Shown here piece after piece: positions 1 to 8,601 of a stretch of 64,000 bases of DNA. The notes under the pieces were generated by a model, which saw only the letters and a list, made by a program, of their open reading frames with translations, made no database searches and was not told where the DNA came from. Each line of letters begins with the position of its first letter. Within the stretch, counting starts at the first letter, position 1. Source of the DNA: Tautonia marina (GTDB lineage Bacteria; Planctomycetota; Planctomycetia; Isosphaerales; Isosphaeraceae); contig NZ_WEZF01000007.1 in NCBI RefSeq assembly GCF_009177065.1, positions 234,116-298,115 of the forward strand. The letters are read 5' to 3'. Both the position numbers and the translations under genes were made by a program.

Positions 1-1
1 G

Positions 2-580
2 CCGTTCGATCAGATCGATGTGTTGATTGTCGGCGAGTTGGGGAAGAATTACAGCGGGACCGGCATGGACCCGAACGTGATCGGCCGGCAGCGGGTCGAA
101 ACGATGCCCGACTTGCCAAGGCCGGTCATTACCCGTCTGGCCGTGCTGGACCTGTCTCCCGAAACGCGCGGGAATGCCACCGGGATTGGTCTGGCCGACC
201 TGACGACCGATCGCCTGATCCGGCGGATTGACCCCGAGCCGATGCGGGTCAATTGCTTCACCAGCAACTTTTTGACCCGGGCGAGAATTCCGCTGGCCCT
301 GCCGAGCGATCGAGACGTGATCGCCATGTGCGTGCAAACCTGCTGGCGCCTGGATCCGTCGCAGGTCCGGATGGTGGTGATTCCGAATACGCTGGAACTG
401 GAAACGATGTATGTCTCGCCCGCCCTGGCCGACGAGGTGAACGCCGGGGAGCGGATGAGCTTTGGCTCGGGGTTCGCTCCGCTACCGTTTGGCCCCGATG
501 GGACACTGGATCAACGCACGATGTTCCCGAGAAGCGTGCAAGGGCGGCGGCCCGCGACGGAGGCAATTTGCCAAATTTGA
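2..580 (+). CDS. LarA-like nickel-pincer isomerase, C-terminal part (gene enters from the left edge)
   Basis: The reading frame is open from base 2 and stops at 578-580, so only the last 192 residues are in the window and the start lies outside. The segment GKNYSGTGMDPNV, followed by a stretch containing HGN-like 'RGNATGIGLADLTT', resembles the C-terminal half of lactate-racemase-like (DUF2088/LarA-type) enzymes that use a nickel-pincer nucleotide. From memory it is closest to the proteins annotated as group-22 nickel-pincer isomerases. The substrate cannot be told. The end of the protein is proline- and arginine-rich and low in conservation. The next gene begins 117 bases downstream on the same strand, with no obvious coupling. 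The family call rests on motif memory only; the catalytic N-terminal half is not visible. Confidence 0.6.
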   Translation, partial: PFDQIDVLIVGELGKNYSGTGMDPNVIGRQRVETMPDLPRPVITRLAVLDLSPETRGNATGIGLADLTTDRLIRRIDPEPMRVNCFTSNFLTRARIPLALPSDRDVIAMCVQTCWRLDPSQVRMVVIPNTLELETMYVSPALADEVNAGERMSFGSGFAPLPFGPDGTLDQRTMFPRSVQGRRPATEAICQI

Positions 581-697
581 CCAGAAACGAGTTGCACAGG
601 AGCAATCTGCGCAGAATGGTAACAGTGTGAGGATCGCACTGCCTTTCCGGTTGATGAGCACATCGCGCGCACTTCCAAGCACCAGCAACCGGGCATT

Positions 698-3600
698 GTG
701 ACCATGAGCGCATCGAACAGGATCGGGACCGAGCGCGGCGATCGCCGGCCCGGTGAGCGGCGGCCTCACGCAATCATCGAGCGGTTTGAGCGGGCCTCGG
801 CCGACGAGCTTGAGGAGATTTTGACGAGCCCGACGTCGGAAGACGAGCGGGCCTTGCGGCGTTATCTCGGCGACGATCGCTTTCGTCGGATGCGAGCGCT
901 GGCCGTGGCGCCACCGCCGGGCACCCGAGGGACGCCCGCTGCCCCTCGGGGGAATGTGGTGGTGCTGCCCGGCCTGATGGGCAGCACCCTGCATGCGATC
1001 GACCGGCGGGGGAACGATCAGGAGATCTGGTTGAACCTCTGGCGGCTGGCCCGCGGGGGGATCGGTCGTCTGCAACTGGCGAGCGATGGGATCTTGCAGG
1101 CGGACCCGAGCCTCTCGACCCGGACAGGGAATGTCTTGTGGAAATATTATGGGGAGCTGGTCCTGGCGATGCGCCGACACTGGCGAGTTGTCGTCTTTAC
1201 GTATGACTGGCGGAAGGATCTCAGGCTGGCGGCCGATGCCTTGCTGGCCAGCATCAACACGCACTTCGGCCCCGATGAGCCGGTGCATCTGGTGGCGCAC
1301 TCGATGGGTGGCTTGGTGGCGCGCAGTTTTATTGACCGGCACGGGGAACGGTGGCGGTCGATGTGGTCGGGAGGGGCAGAGCGGCGGTCGCGCGGGGGGC
1401 GGTTGGTGATGCTCGGAACGCCGAACCACGGGTCGTACCTGGTGCCGCAGGTGCTTTGTGGTCTGGCGAACACGGTCTGGATGCTGGAGCGGCTCGACCT
1501 GTCGCGCGACATGGCGGGGATGCTGCGGGTGGTGCACTCGTTCCCGGGGGTCTATCAACTCTTGCCATCGCCGATTGTCGATGCGAACGCAGAGGTTTTG
1601 TACGATCCGACGACGTATGGATCGACGGGGGTGTCGAGCCGACATCTGGCGGGGGCTCGGGCCTTTCACGAGGGGCTGGCCCGATCGCTTGAGACGCCCG
1701 AGACTCGACGGGCGATCGAGGAGCGCTTGATCTATGTGGCAGGGAAAGGGTTGGCAACCCCCGACGGCATCGCCTCGGGGAAAATCGACCACCTGGCCCG
1801 CGTGACGCAACCGAAGGGATTCGACCTATCCAAGCATTATCTGTTCACTAAAAATGGGGATGGAAGTGTTTCCCGGCGGTTGGGGCAGTTACGGGATCGG
1901 GACGGAAGCTTGATTCACGTGCGCACATTCACGGTCGAAAATGAGCATGCGGCGATGTTGGAAAATCCGAACGTGCTGAGCGCCGTGAACGAGGTGCTCC
2001 AGTTCGGCGATGTCCGTGCTTTGGTGGCTCGTGGGGCAGGACCGGCAGCGATGGCTGGCTCGGGGACACTGGTGGAGCAAGGCTGGAGCAATCCGGCCGA
2101 GGCGCCGGATCGTGAGCCTCGGCATGATTCCGAGGCGGCCCGGCGGTGGACGGAGCACCAGCAGGCGCAGCGGACAGCCTTCGAGGTTTCAATGCGCCGG
2201 AGCCGCGCCCAGGTCGAGACGACGCGAGGGCCAGAGGGCGAAGATGTCGATCAAGAAGCGATGGCCTTGTCGCATGAATCAGGTGCGATAGAAGGGTTGA
2301 TCCTTGAAGAGGTTATCGGGGGTCGAGGGGGATCGGCGGGGGAGAGCGATGCGTCGTTGGCAATCGAGCCGCCGAGGATCGCCCTGCATCTGGCCCTGGA
2401 TGAGATTGCGGCGATCGGCTCGCGAGCGTTGCGGGTGGAGGGGCAGACCGAGGCGCCTCCAATCGACGCAATCGCGCTGGGTCATTACTCGGGAGAGACG
2501 CCGAGGCCAGGAGATCCGGCGTGGGAGCTGGACGAGTTGGTCAGCCGATGTCGATGTCCGGAAACGTTCCGAACGGAGGAGGCTGGAAGTGGATCGCCGG
2601 CGTTGTCGCATGCTCATCGGTTCCTGGGTCCGATCATCGAGCGAGGGCTGGCACAGGGAGCGATTGGACAACCGTATTTTCTGCCGGACCCGCGAGAACC
2701 GTCTCGCGTGATCGCACTGTGCGGGATGGGGGTTCCGGGAGGATTCGGGGCCCCGGAGCTAACGGTGCTGGCCAGAGAGTTGCTCTGGGCGCTCGGGAAG
2801 CTGGGAAAACGTCACCTGGCGACCGCGCCGATCGGAACCACGAATGCTCATTTGCCCCCGGCTGAGGCGGCCGAGGCGTGGGTCAGGGGGATCAAGCTGG
2901 CATTCAGCGGGCTCGACGTGGCCGACAATCAGCGGGTCGAGCACCTGACGTTCGTGCTGTCCGACCCCCGAATCGTTCCGGAGGTGGACCGGACCTTCCG
3001 ACAGCTTCAAAAGGAGTACCGACGGACCAATCGGTTGATCCTGGACTATGAGCCGATGACCGAAGAGCAACTGAGTGCGCTGGAGGATCGAGCGATTGCC
3101 TTCGAGCAGGAGATATTTACCCGCCAATGGGCCGAGCGTCGGCGGCGCTGGAATTCGAACGGGAGTTCGGAGCCGTGGGAAGGAGGAGAAGATCCGGTGC
3201 GGATCACGGTTCGGTTTGGTCCTGGCGACCGGTCGAATCGGCGGGTCTTCCGGTTTGGTGCGGTGACGCGATCGGCCTCGTTACCGATGCGAGAAATCGA
3301 CGTGGACCCGAGCCTGGTGGCATCGGCCAATCAGGAGCTGGCGACCGAGTCTGATCTGGATCGGCAGTTCGGACGAGGACGGTTTCTGGGGCAACTGGTC
3401 TTACCTCGCGACTTCCGGCCGTTGCTGAGGACTGGCGGGCCGCTGGTGATGATGCTCGACGCGACCTCGGCCCGGATCCACTGGGAGATGGTGGCGCGGC
3501 CCGAGCTTTGGAACCAGGGGGATGCAGGTGAGGATCAGGAATCGTTGTTGGGTGGAGTGCTGGACGGGTCTGCCTTCCTGGGGACGAGCCGGGGACTGAC

Positions 3601-4516
3601 GCGGCAGTTGATCAGTGGATTTGGGGCGCCGCCGGAGCCGCCACCACCGAGGCGGAGGTTTCTGCGCGTGCTGGTCGTGGCCGATCCGGCGGCCGATGCT
3701 CCGTTGCCGGGGGCGAGGCGCGAGGGAATCGCAACCGTCGATCTGTTCCGCGCGTTCAACACGACCTGGGGACACTCAGGAAACGTGGTTGAAGTGGATG
3801 CGTTGATCGGTCCCGAGGAGGCAACCCGGACGAATGTCTTGCGTCATTTGATGGGACGGACCTACGACGCCTTGCACTACGCCGGTCATGCGTTCTATCA
3901 GAAGGACGACCCGGCGGGGTCGGGTCTGCTGTTCTCGGACGGGCAGGTGATTTCGGCTCACGAGATGAGGAGGGTTGATCGAGTTCCGAAGTTTGTGTTC
4001 ATGAATGCTTGTGAGTCGGGAGTTGTCCCGTCGATGCTTGAGGAGGGGGTGATCGGCTATCATTCAGAACGGGCGCCGAGCTTTGCGGAATCGTTCTTCG
4101 AGCGAGGGGTGTCAAACTTCGTGTGCACGGCGTGGCCGGTGCATGACGAGGCGGCAACGGCCTTCTCTCAAACGCTTTACCGAGGGTTGCTCGGGCTCTC
4201 AGAGGAAGACGACGGCCGAATCGACGCGTCGCGGCCCCAGGTAATTCATCGGGCGATGCAGGCGGCACGGCGAGCGGTTGCCCGGTTGAATCATGTGCCC
4301 GGCGGCGCACTGACCTGGGGTGCGTACCAGCATTACGGGAACCCGGAGTTCGCCTTCTTCGATGAGTCGCGGATGGTCCGGGGAGATGCCGCGGTGGTGG
4401 CGTTTGGAGGGCCGGCGGGGCCTTCGGGCACGACCGCGCCGCCGCGGCGGGGATCCTCGAAGCGGTCGCCCCGGACACCCAAACCGGGATCGACGCCGGA
4501 GGAGGGCGTGGCCTGA
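698..4516 (+). CDS. Lipase-like alpha/beta hydrolase fused to a C-terminal CHAT (caspase-like) domain
   Basis: A 1272-residue protein with two enzyme-like ends. Residues about 85-410 look like a lecithin:cholesterol acyltransferase or lipase-type alpha/beta hydrolase: an oxyanion segment VVVLPGLMGSTL, then AHSMGGLVARSF with Ser202 as nucleophile. The C-terminal third, from about residue 990, is a CHAT peptidase domain: HYAGHAFY with His1064, FMNACESG with Cys1105, then the typical AWPVHDEAATAF segment. Both catalytic centres look intact. The middle (about 430-980) is long and unassigned, with a helical, charged part. No signal peptide is seen, so it is probably cytoplasmic. The start is GTG 698 or ATG 704; neither has a clear ribosome site. 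CHAT domains are known from caspase-like proteases and bacterial conflict systems; a joint role with a lipase is inference. It converges with the methyltransferase gene 42 bases downstream. Confidence 0.82.
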   Translation: MTMSASNRIGTERGDRRPGERRPHAIIERFERASADELEEILTSPTSEDERALRRYLGDDRFRRMRALAVAPPPGTRGTPAAPRGNVVVLPGLMGSTLHAIDRRGNDQEIWLNLWRLARGGIGRLQLASDGILQADPSLSTRTGNVLWKYYGELVLAMRRHWRVVVFTYDWRKDLRLAADALLASINTHFGPDEPVHLVAHSMGGLVARSFIDRHGERWRSMWSGGAERRSRGGRLVMLGTPNHGSYLVPQVLCGLANTVWMLERLDLSRDMAGMLRVVHSFPGVYQLLPSPIVDANAEVLYDPTTYGSTGVSSRHLAGARAFHEGLARSLETPETRRAIEERLIYVAGKGLATPDGIASGKIDHLARVTQPKGFDLSKHYLFTKNGDGSVSRRLGQLRDRDGSLIHVRTFTVENEHAAMLENPNVLSAVNEVLQFGDVRALVARGAGPAAMAGSGTLVEQGWSNPAEAPDREPRHDSEAARRWTEHQQAQRTAFEVSMRRSRAQVETTRGPEGEDVDQEAMALSHESGAIEGLILEEVIGGRGGSAGESDASLAIEPPRIALHLALDEIAAIGSRALRVEGQTEAPPIDAIALGHYSGETPRPGDPAWELDELVSRCRCPETFRTEEAGSGSPALSHAHRFLGPIIERGLAQGAIGQPYFLPDPREPSRVIALCGMGVPGGFGAPELTVLARELLWALGKLGKRHLATAPIGTTNAHLPPAEAAEAWVRGIKLAFSGLDVADNQRVEHLTFVLSDPRIVPEVDRTFRQLQKEYRRTNRLILDYEPMTEEQLSALEDRAIAFEQEIFTRQWAERRRRWNSNGSSEPWEGGEDPVRITVRFGPGDRSNRRVFRFGAVTRSASLPMREIDVDPSLVASANQELATESDLDRQFGRGRFLGQLVLPRDFRPLLRTGGPLVMMLDATSARIHWEMVARPELWNQGDAGEDQESLLGGVLDGSAFLGTSRGLTRQLISGFGAPPEPPPPRRRFLRVLVVADPAADAPLPGARREGIATVDLFRAFNTTWGHSGNVVEVDALIGPEEATRTNVLRHLMGRTYDALHYAGHAFYQKDDPAGSGLLFSDGQVISAHEMRRVDRVPKFVFMNACESGVVPSMLEEGVIGYHSERAPSFAESFFERGVSNFVCTAWPVHDEAATAFSQTLYRGLLGLSEEDDGRIDASRPQVIHRAMQAARRAVARLNHVPGGALTWGAYQHYGNPEFAFFDESRMVRGDAAVVAFGGPAGPSGTTAPPRRGSSKRSPRTPKPGSTPEEGVA

Positions 4517-4558
4517 TCTGCCAAGATCGGGGCCAGGGCACGCCTCCGGTTCGAGCAA

Positions 4559-5407
4559 TCAGGACGGGCGGCGACGGCGGCCGGGGGGACGGTTGCGGCG
4601 AGGGCCAGGGCGGCCGCGGTCGGAGCCGCCCCCCTCGCCGGCTTCCAGGGCGTCGAGTTCGGCGGAAGGGCCTCGGCTGACGAAGTCGGGGCGGGGGAGG
4701 TTCTGGACAAGGTCGCGGATGTCCCCCTGGCGGAGGTCGTCGCGTCGGGTGCAAACGGCGCGAAAGATCGGAAGGCCGCGGCTTCGGGCGAGGATCTCGC
4801 GGCGAGAGCGGCCCTCGGGAGCATCAGGCCAGGGGGAGGGATGGGGCCGGACGGTGAAGAAGGAGGGAAGCACCTGGGTCATGTACTCCCAGTACTCGGG
4901 GCTGTCGGTCTGGACGACGAACAGGCCGCCGGGTTTCAGGGCGCGATGGATGTGCTTGAGGACTGCAGGGGTGACGAGGCGGAGGCGAGCGTCTTTTGGG
5001 TCGTGGTAGGGTTGGGGGTGGTAGAGGTGGATTTCGGAAACGCTGCCGAAAGGAACATACGATCGCAAAAACGATTGTGCATCCTTCACGGCCACGCGGA
5101 CGTTGTGCAGGCCGCGCTGGTTGGCACGCTTGGTGGCGTAGCGGACAACGGCGGGCACGATGTCGATGGCGACGTGGTCGTGATCGGGGCGATTCAGGGC
5201 ACTGAGCAGGGTGAAGCGGCCGTTGCCGCAGCCGAGGTCGAGGACGATCGGGGCCTCGCGGCCGAACAGGGTCGCCCAGTCGAGCGGGCCGTCCTCGGGA
5301 GGCGGCAGGCGCTTGATCGCCGTGCGGGCCCACTCGGATTCGGGAAGGATGCGTCCGGGGATGGGCACGCCGAATTCGGATTCAAGGGCGGAGGAGTCGT
5401 GTTCCAT
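4559..5407 (-). CDS. trmB: TrmB-like tRNA (guanine-N7) methyltransferase
   Basis: An SAM-dependent methyltransferase of 282 residues from the chosen ATG at 5405-5407; a longer frame reaches 5521 but its extra 38 residues look unconserved. Motif I is LDLGCGNGRFTL, followed by an acidic residue in VAIDIVPA, and the order of elements fits TrmB, which makes m7G46 in tRNA variable loops using SAM. The usual PDPWxKxxHxKRR active-site segment is replaced by YHPQPYHDPKDARLRL, so the aspartate and tryptophan of that motif are missing. The C-terminus is a glycine/arginine-rich tail of about 25 residues, which could bind RNA. It sits alone, convergent with the CHAT gene and codirectional with the beta-propeller gene behind it. 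Because of the changed motif, a related methyltransferase with another substrate remains possible. Confidence 0.7.
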   Translation of the reverse strand: MEHDSSALESEFGVPIPGRILPESEWARTAIKRLPPPEDGPLDWATLFGREAPIVLDLGCGNGRFTLLSALNRPDHDHVAIDIVPAVVRYATKRANQRGLHNVRVAVKDAQSFLRSYVPFGSVSEIHLYHPQPYHDPKDARLRLVTPAVLKHIHRALKPGGLFVVQTDSPEYWEYMTQVLPSFFTVRPHPSPWPDAPEGRSRREILARSRGLPIFRAVCTRRDDLRQGDIRDLVQNLPRPDFVSRGPSAELDALEAGEGGGSDRGRPGPRRNRPPGRRRRPS

Positions 5408-5581
5408 TGAGGATACCGGGAAAGGCTCGCGTGGCGTGATCACGACGCGAGGGAGGGGAAGGAAGGGAGCAGTTCCGGAAGACGGGATGAAGGACAACCG
5501 CCACGGAGAACGAATCGACAAACACCGATTTAACTGAATGATTGTTTTTCAGATGGTTTTTCGAGTGGCTGGGGTCCAGGG

Positions 5582-6982
5582 TCAAGGCTGGGGAATGCGG
5601 TGCAGGGTGTAGTGGGCGATGTCTGGCTCGGCCCCGGGAAGGTCGGCGCGGATCTCGTAGATCCGACCCGGAATGAGCGGCTCGCGAAGCGTCAGGCGGA
5701 CGGAGTGCGGGGCATCACCCGGATCGACCGAGGCAACGGAGAGAAACTCGATGTCGGTCGGCGGCGAGTGATACGAGCCTTGAAACACATGATGATATCG
5801 CTTGATGGAGTAGCGCGAAGGATCGAGTGCGAGGTCGGGATCGGGGGGATCGGTGAAGAAGCGGAGGGTAAAGCCATCGGGCTCAGCCGTGGCCTCGGCG
5901 ATCCCAAAGTCGGGCTCGCCGGTGTACCGGACACGGTAAATGGCGCCTTGCTCGGGTTCGGCTCCCCAGGAGGGTTCGCGGATGCTACCGACGTAGAGGG
6001 TGCCGTCGGGGGCAAAGGCAAGGGTTAACGGGCCGAGGAGGTTGCCGAGGAACGGATAGCAGGCCCCTTGAACTTCGCCGTCCACCGTTTCGAGTGAGGC
6101 TCGCATGATAAAACGGTTGTTATATTCGCAGAGAACAAGCTGGCCTTCGAGCGGGCCGAAGTGGCCCCCTGTCTCGGCAAAGGCGAGGCCGTTGACCGAT
6201 CGGGCCCAGGGGTAGGGGATGAGGATGTTCGGCGTGTACGGTTCCGCGCCCTCGGGACCGGAGGGGGGATCGGCCTGGCTCGGATAGCCGTACCACTGGC
6301 CGGGGCGGAGGACGTTGATCTCGCAGTTGGTTTTTTGCTGCCCCTGGTTGTCGGTGAAGACGACGAGTCCATCGGTCGATCGAGTGGCCCAGCCGGTCGG
6401 ATAGCGGAGGCCTTGGGCGAGGACCTCGACCGAGCCGGTTTCGGGATCGACCTTGATCGCCTTGCCTCGCAGGTGGTGACGCCCTTCAACGGAGCGCTCG
6501 CGGACGTCGTCGGTCACGGGGCTAACGACGTAAGAGCCGTCGGCCCATCGGGCGATGCCGGTCGTCCAGTCGTGGTGGTCTCGGGTCACGTCCCATTCGT
6601 CGGTGATGGTGAGCCAGCGGTCGGCCCAGTTGTCGCCGTCGGTGTCGGAGAGGCGGATCAGTGCGGATCGGGTGGCGACGATCAGGTCGTCTCCCTCGGC
6701 GATCATGCCGAGCGGCCAGTGAGGCAAGGTGCCGGCCCATCGATGGTACGAGTCGGGGATGCTGTCTTCGTCGGAATCGACCAGGAGTAAGACATCGCCA
6801 TCCATCGAACCGACCGCCAGGGTGCCATCGGGGCGAACGGCCATGCAGCTTGGCAAGACGTCGGCGGGCAAGGGGAGCCGCTCGGCGCGGTAGCCGGAGA
6901 ACTCAGGGCCCTGGGCCATGACCGAAGGGACGACCGCCAGTGCGAAGGCAAGACAAGCCAGTCCCAGCAGAGAGGATTTCAT
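5582..6982 (-). CDS. Exported beta-propeller protein, glucose/sorbosone dehydrogenase-like
   Basis: A 466-residue protein. The start is taken at ATG 6980-6982 because it directly precedes a classic signal peptide (MKSSLLGLACLAFALAVV, cleavage near AQG), so it is exported. The body has repeated blade-like segments (AVRPDGTLAVGSMDG, LAFAPDGTLYVGSIRE) like the soluble aldose dehydrogenase/sorbosone dehydrogenase propellers that often bind PQQ in other bacteria. Between them is 'GLRYPTGWATRSTDGLVVFTDN', which matches the membrane-bound-dehydrogenase-type proteins common in planctomycetes. No haem motif is present. The last 110 residues form a separate beta-rich domain. Cofactor and substrate are not visible. 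It is transcribed away from hisE; the region between 6983 and 7221 must hold both promoters. Confidence 0.65.
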   Translation of the reverse strand: MKSSLLGLACLAFALAVVPSVMAQGPEFSGYRAERLPLPADVLPSCMAVRPDGTLAVGSMDGDVLLLVDSDEDSIPDSYHRWAGTLPHWPLGMIAEGDDLIVATRSALIRLSDTDGDNWADRWLTITDEWDVTRDHHDWTTGIARWADGSYVVSPVTDDVRERSVEGRHHLRGKAIKVDPETGSVEVLAQGLRYPTGWATRSTDGLVVFTDNQGQQKTNCEINVLRPGQWYGYPSQADPPSGPEGAEPYTPNILIPYPWARSVNGLAFAETGGHFGPLEGQLVLCEYNNRFIMRASLETVDGEVQGACYPFLGNLLGPLTLAFAPDGTLYVGSIREPSWGAEPEQGAIYRVRYTGEPDFGIAEATAEPDGFTLRFFTDPPDPDLALDPSRYSIKRYHHVFQGSYHSPPTDIEFLSVASVDPGDAPHSVRLTLREPLIPGRIYEIRADLPGAEPDIAHYTLHRIPQP

Positions 6983-7221
6983 GGAATTCCAACGGCACAT
7001 ACGTCATCCCCTTGCAGTCGATCACGGGCCTTCGAGCGATGGCCCTGGTCTTCGCTCGCACGCGGAAGCATTCCATCTTTGCCGATCGAGGGGTCATCGG
7101 ACAAGCGAAGCCTTCGGAGCCGATCGGTTTCGCGAAGCCGAACCGAGAGGAACGGATCGGGATGATTCGGGTATGATCCTGAAGGGGCCGATGCGCACGG
7201 ATCGGCGGGATCGAGAGACCA

Positions 7222-7587
7222 ATGGACGCGTTTGGAGTGTTTCCCGTGGCCGATCAATCGAAGGTGCTGCATACCCTGTCCGATCTGGTGGCCGAGCGGA
7301 AGGCGAACCCGCCCGAGGAGCGATCGTACATGGTCTCGCTGCTCAAGGGGGGCGTGCCGAAGATCGCCGCGAAAATCACCGAGGAAGCGGCCGAGGTGGT
7401 CGAGGCGGCCGACGAACCAGGAGAGGAGGGGAAGGAGCATCTTGTCAAGGAGGTGGCCGACCTCGTTTTTCATGCGATCGTGATGCTCGGCCATCGCGAC
7501 CTGCACTGGTCGGCGGTGGAAGCGGAGCTGGGCCGACGGTTCGGGGTCAGCGGAATCGTCGAGAAGGAGTCGAGGGGGAAGGCGTGA
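7222..7587 (+). CDS. hisE: Phosphoribosyl-ATP pyrophosphatase
   Basis: HisE removes pyrophosphate from phosphoribosyl-ATP, the second step of histidine synthesis, in the cytoplasm. The 121-residue protein has the expected length and the all-alpha NTP-pyrophosphohydrolase signature: PPEERSYMVSLLKGG, then KITEEAAEVVEAA and HLVKEVADLVFHAIVML, which carry the acidic metal-binding residues. ATG 7222 is used; GTG at 7246, preceded by GGAG, is an alternative start that would remove eight residues. No hisI is fused and no other his gene is in the window, so the histidine pathway is dispersed, as is common in planctomycetes. It opens a likely operon with the thioredoxin-fold gene and the cysteine-motif gene that follow. 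Confidence 0.93.
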   Translation: MDAFGVFPVADQSKVLHTLSDLVAERKANPPEERSYMVSLLKGGVPKIAAKITEEAAEVVEAADEPGEEGKEHLVKEVADLVFHAIVMLGHRDLHWSAVEAELGRRFGVSGIVEKESRGKA

Positions 7588-7637
7588 CGGAGAGGGGAGT
7601 CACACGTCCACTGACTCACCCGGGAGGTCGAGTGCCG

Positions 7638-8000
7638 ATGCGGCCAGAGTGGCAGCCCTCGTCAGAGGTGCTTGATGCGACCGCCCTGAGCGAGGTGCTC
7701 GCGAGGCATCCGGTCGTGGTCTTGCACGTCTGGGCGGTTTGGAATCAGGTGGATCGGCAGTGTGATGAGCGGCTCAGGGTCGTCCGGGAGGAGTTCGCGG
7801 ATCGGGTCGTCTTTGGTGCGATTGATGCGGACGATCCGGAGCAGGGGGCGTTTCTTCGGAGCTGGGCGGTGGGCAATCTTCCGGCGATTGTGGGCTTCGT
7901 TCGGGGGGCTCGGGTGGAGACGGTCGTCGGCCTTCGCCCGGTGGTGGAGTTGCGAGCGAGGGTTGCGGGCTGGGTGGAGCGGGCGTTTCGTCCTCCGTGA
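7638..8000 (+). CDS. Thioredoxin-fold protein lacking the CxxC motif
   Basis: A 120-residue protein with the thioredoxin layout (VVVLHVWAVWNQVDRQC, then FGAIDADD, then NLPAIVGFVRGARV with the cis-proline position). Where thioredoxins have WCxxC, this one has WNQVDRQC, leaving a single cysteine, so disulfide reductase chemistry of the usual kind is unlikely; a binding or chaperone role is inference. ATG 7638 is chosen because GGAGGT at 7623-7628 lies nine bases upstream. A GTG at 7584 overlaps the hisE stop (GTGA) and would add 18 residues. It stands between hisE and the cysteine-motif gene, all codirectional and closely spaced. Confidence 0.75.
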   Translation: MRPEWQPSSEVLDATALSEVLARHPVVVLHVWAVWNQVDRQCDERLRVVREEFADRVVFGAIDADDPEQGAFLRSWAVGNLPAIVGFVRGARVETVVGLRPVVELRARVAGWVERAFRPP

Positions 8001-8050
8001 TGACGGGCAGGAGCAAGCGATCGAGCGATCCGAGAGAATGGAGGGGTTCG

Positions 8051-8461
8051 ATGTTTGGCTGGTTCCGGAGACGTCGAGACGAACGATCGGCGAAGGCAGC
8101 GGTCGAGGTGGAACCGGGCACCATCCATCAGCACCCGGAGCGTTGCCCGCTCAATGTGCCCGGCCCGTTTTACACGACGGGGCAATGCCTGGCGTGCGAG
8201 GCTCCTGAGTTCGAGGCTCCCGACCTGCTCGCGCTGTTGAATGATGAGAACATCACGACGTACTTCGTCAAGCAGCCGGAAACGGCCGAGGAAATCGAGC
8301 GGGCCTGTCGAGCGATTGAGGTCTGCTGTGTCAATGATCTGCGGTACGGCGGCACCGATCGGGCGATCCTCGAACGGCTCGGGAACGACGAGGAAACCTG
8401 TGATGTCGTGCTTCGAAACGGTCGGCTCATCCTGAGCAAATCGGCAGGAACGACGGGGTGA
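8051..8461 (+). CDS. Conserved planctomycete-type protein with clustered cysteines, ferredoxin-like
   Basis: A 136-residue cytoplasmic protein. It starts with a short arginine-rich stretch (MFGWFRRRRDE), followed by a cysteine cluster: a proline-rich segment with CPLNVPGPFYTTGQCLAC, and later EVCCVNDLRYGG. I remember similar proteins in planctomycete genomes labelled ferredoxin, but the spacing does not make a standard 4Fe-4S motif, so metal binding is only possible. ATG 8051 is chosen because GGAGGGG lies just upstream; an in-frame GTG at 7997 overlaps the previous stop and would add 18 basic residues. Last gene of the hisE operon; the hairpin at 8521-8567 follows. Confidence 0.6.
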   Translation: MFGWFRRRRDERSAKAAVEVEPGTIHQHPERCPLNVPGPFYTTGQCLACEAPEFEAPDLLALLNDENITTYFVKQPETAEEIERACRAIEVCCVNDLRYGGTDRAILERLGNDEETCDVVLRNGRLILSKSAGTTG

Positions 8462-8520
8462 GCAGCGACCCGCCCGATGATTCGGACAGTTTGACGAAGG
8501 GTAGGCAAGGCCCCAAGGGC

Positions 8521-8567
8521 AAGGCCCCGGCATCCGATCGGTTGCGACCGAAGGGTGCCGGGGCCTT
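8521..8567. terminator. Bidirectional hairpin between convergent genes
   Basis: A perfect 12-bp inverted repeat, AAGGCCCCGGCA at 8521-8532 against TGCCGGGGCCTT at 8556-8567, with a smaller stem (CGGT/ACCG) in the loop. It lies between the end of the hisE operon (+) and the end of the DsbD-like gene (-). There is no long T tract, so factor-independent termination is likely but not certain. Confidence 0.6.
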
Positions 8568-8601
8568 GGCTGGTTTGACGGAACTGACAAGCGAGCGGGA
8601 A

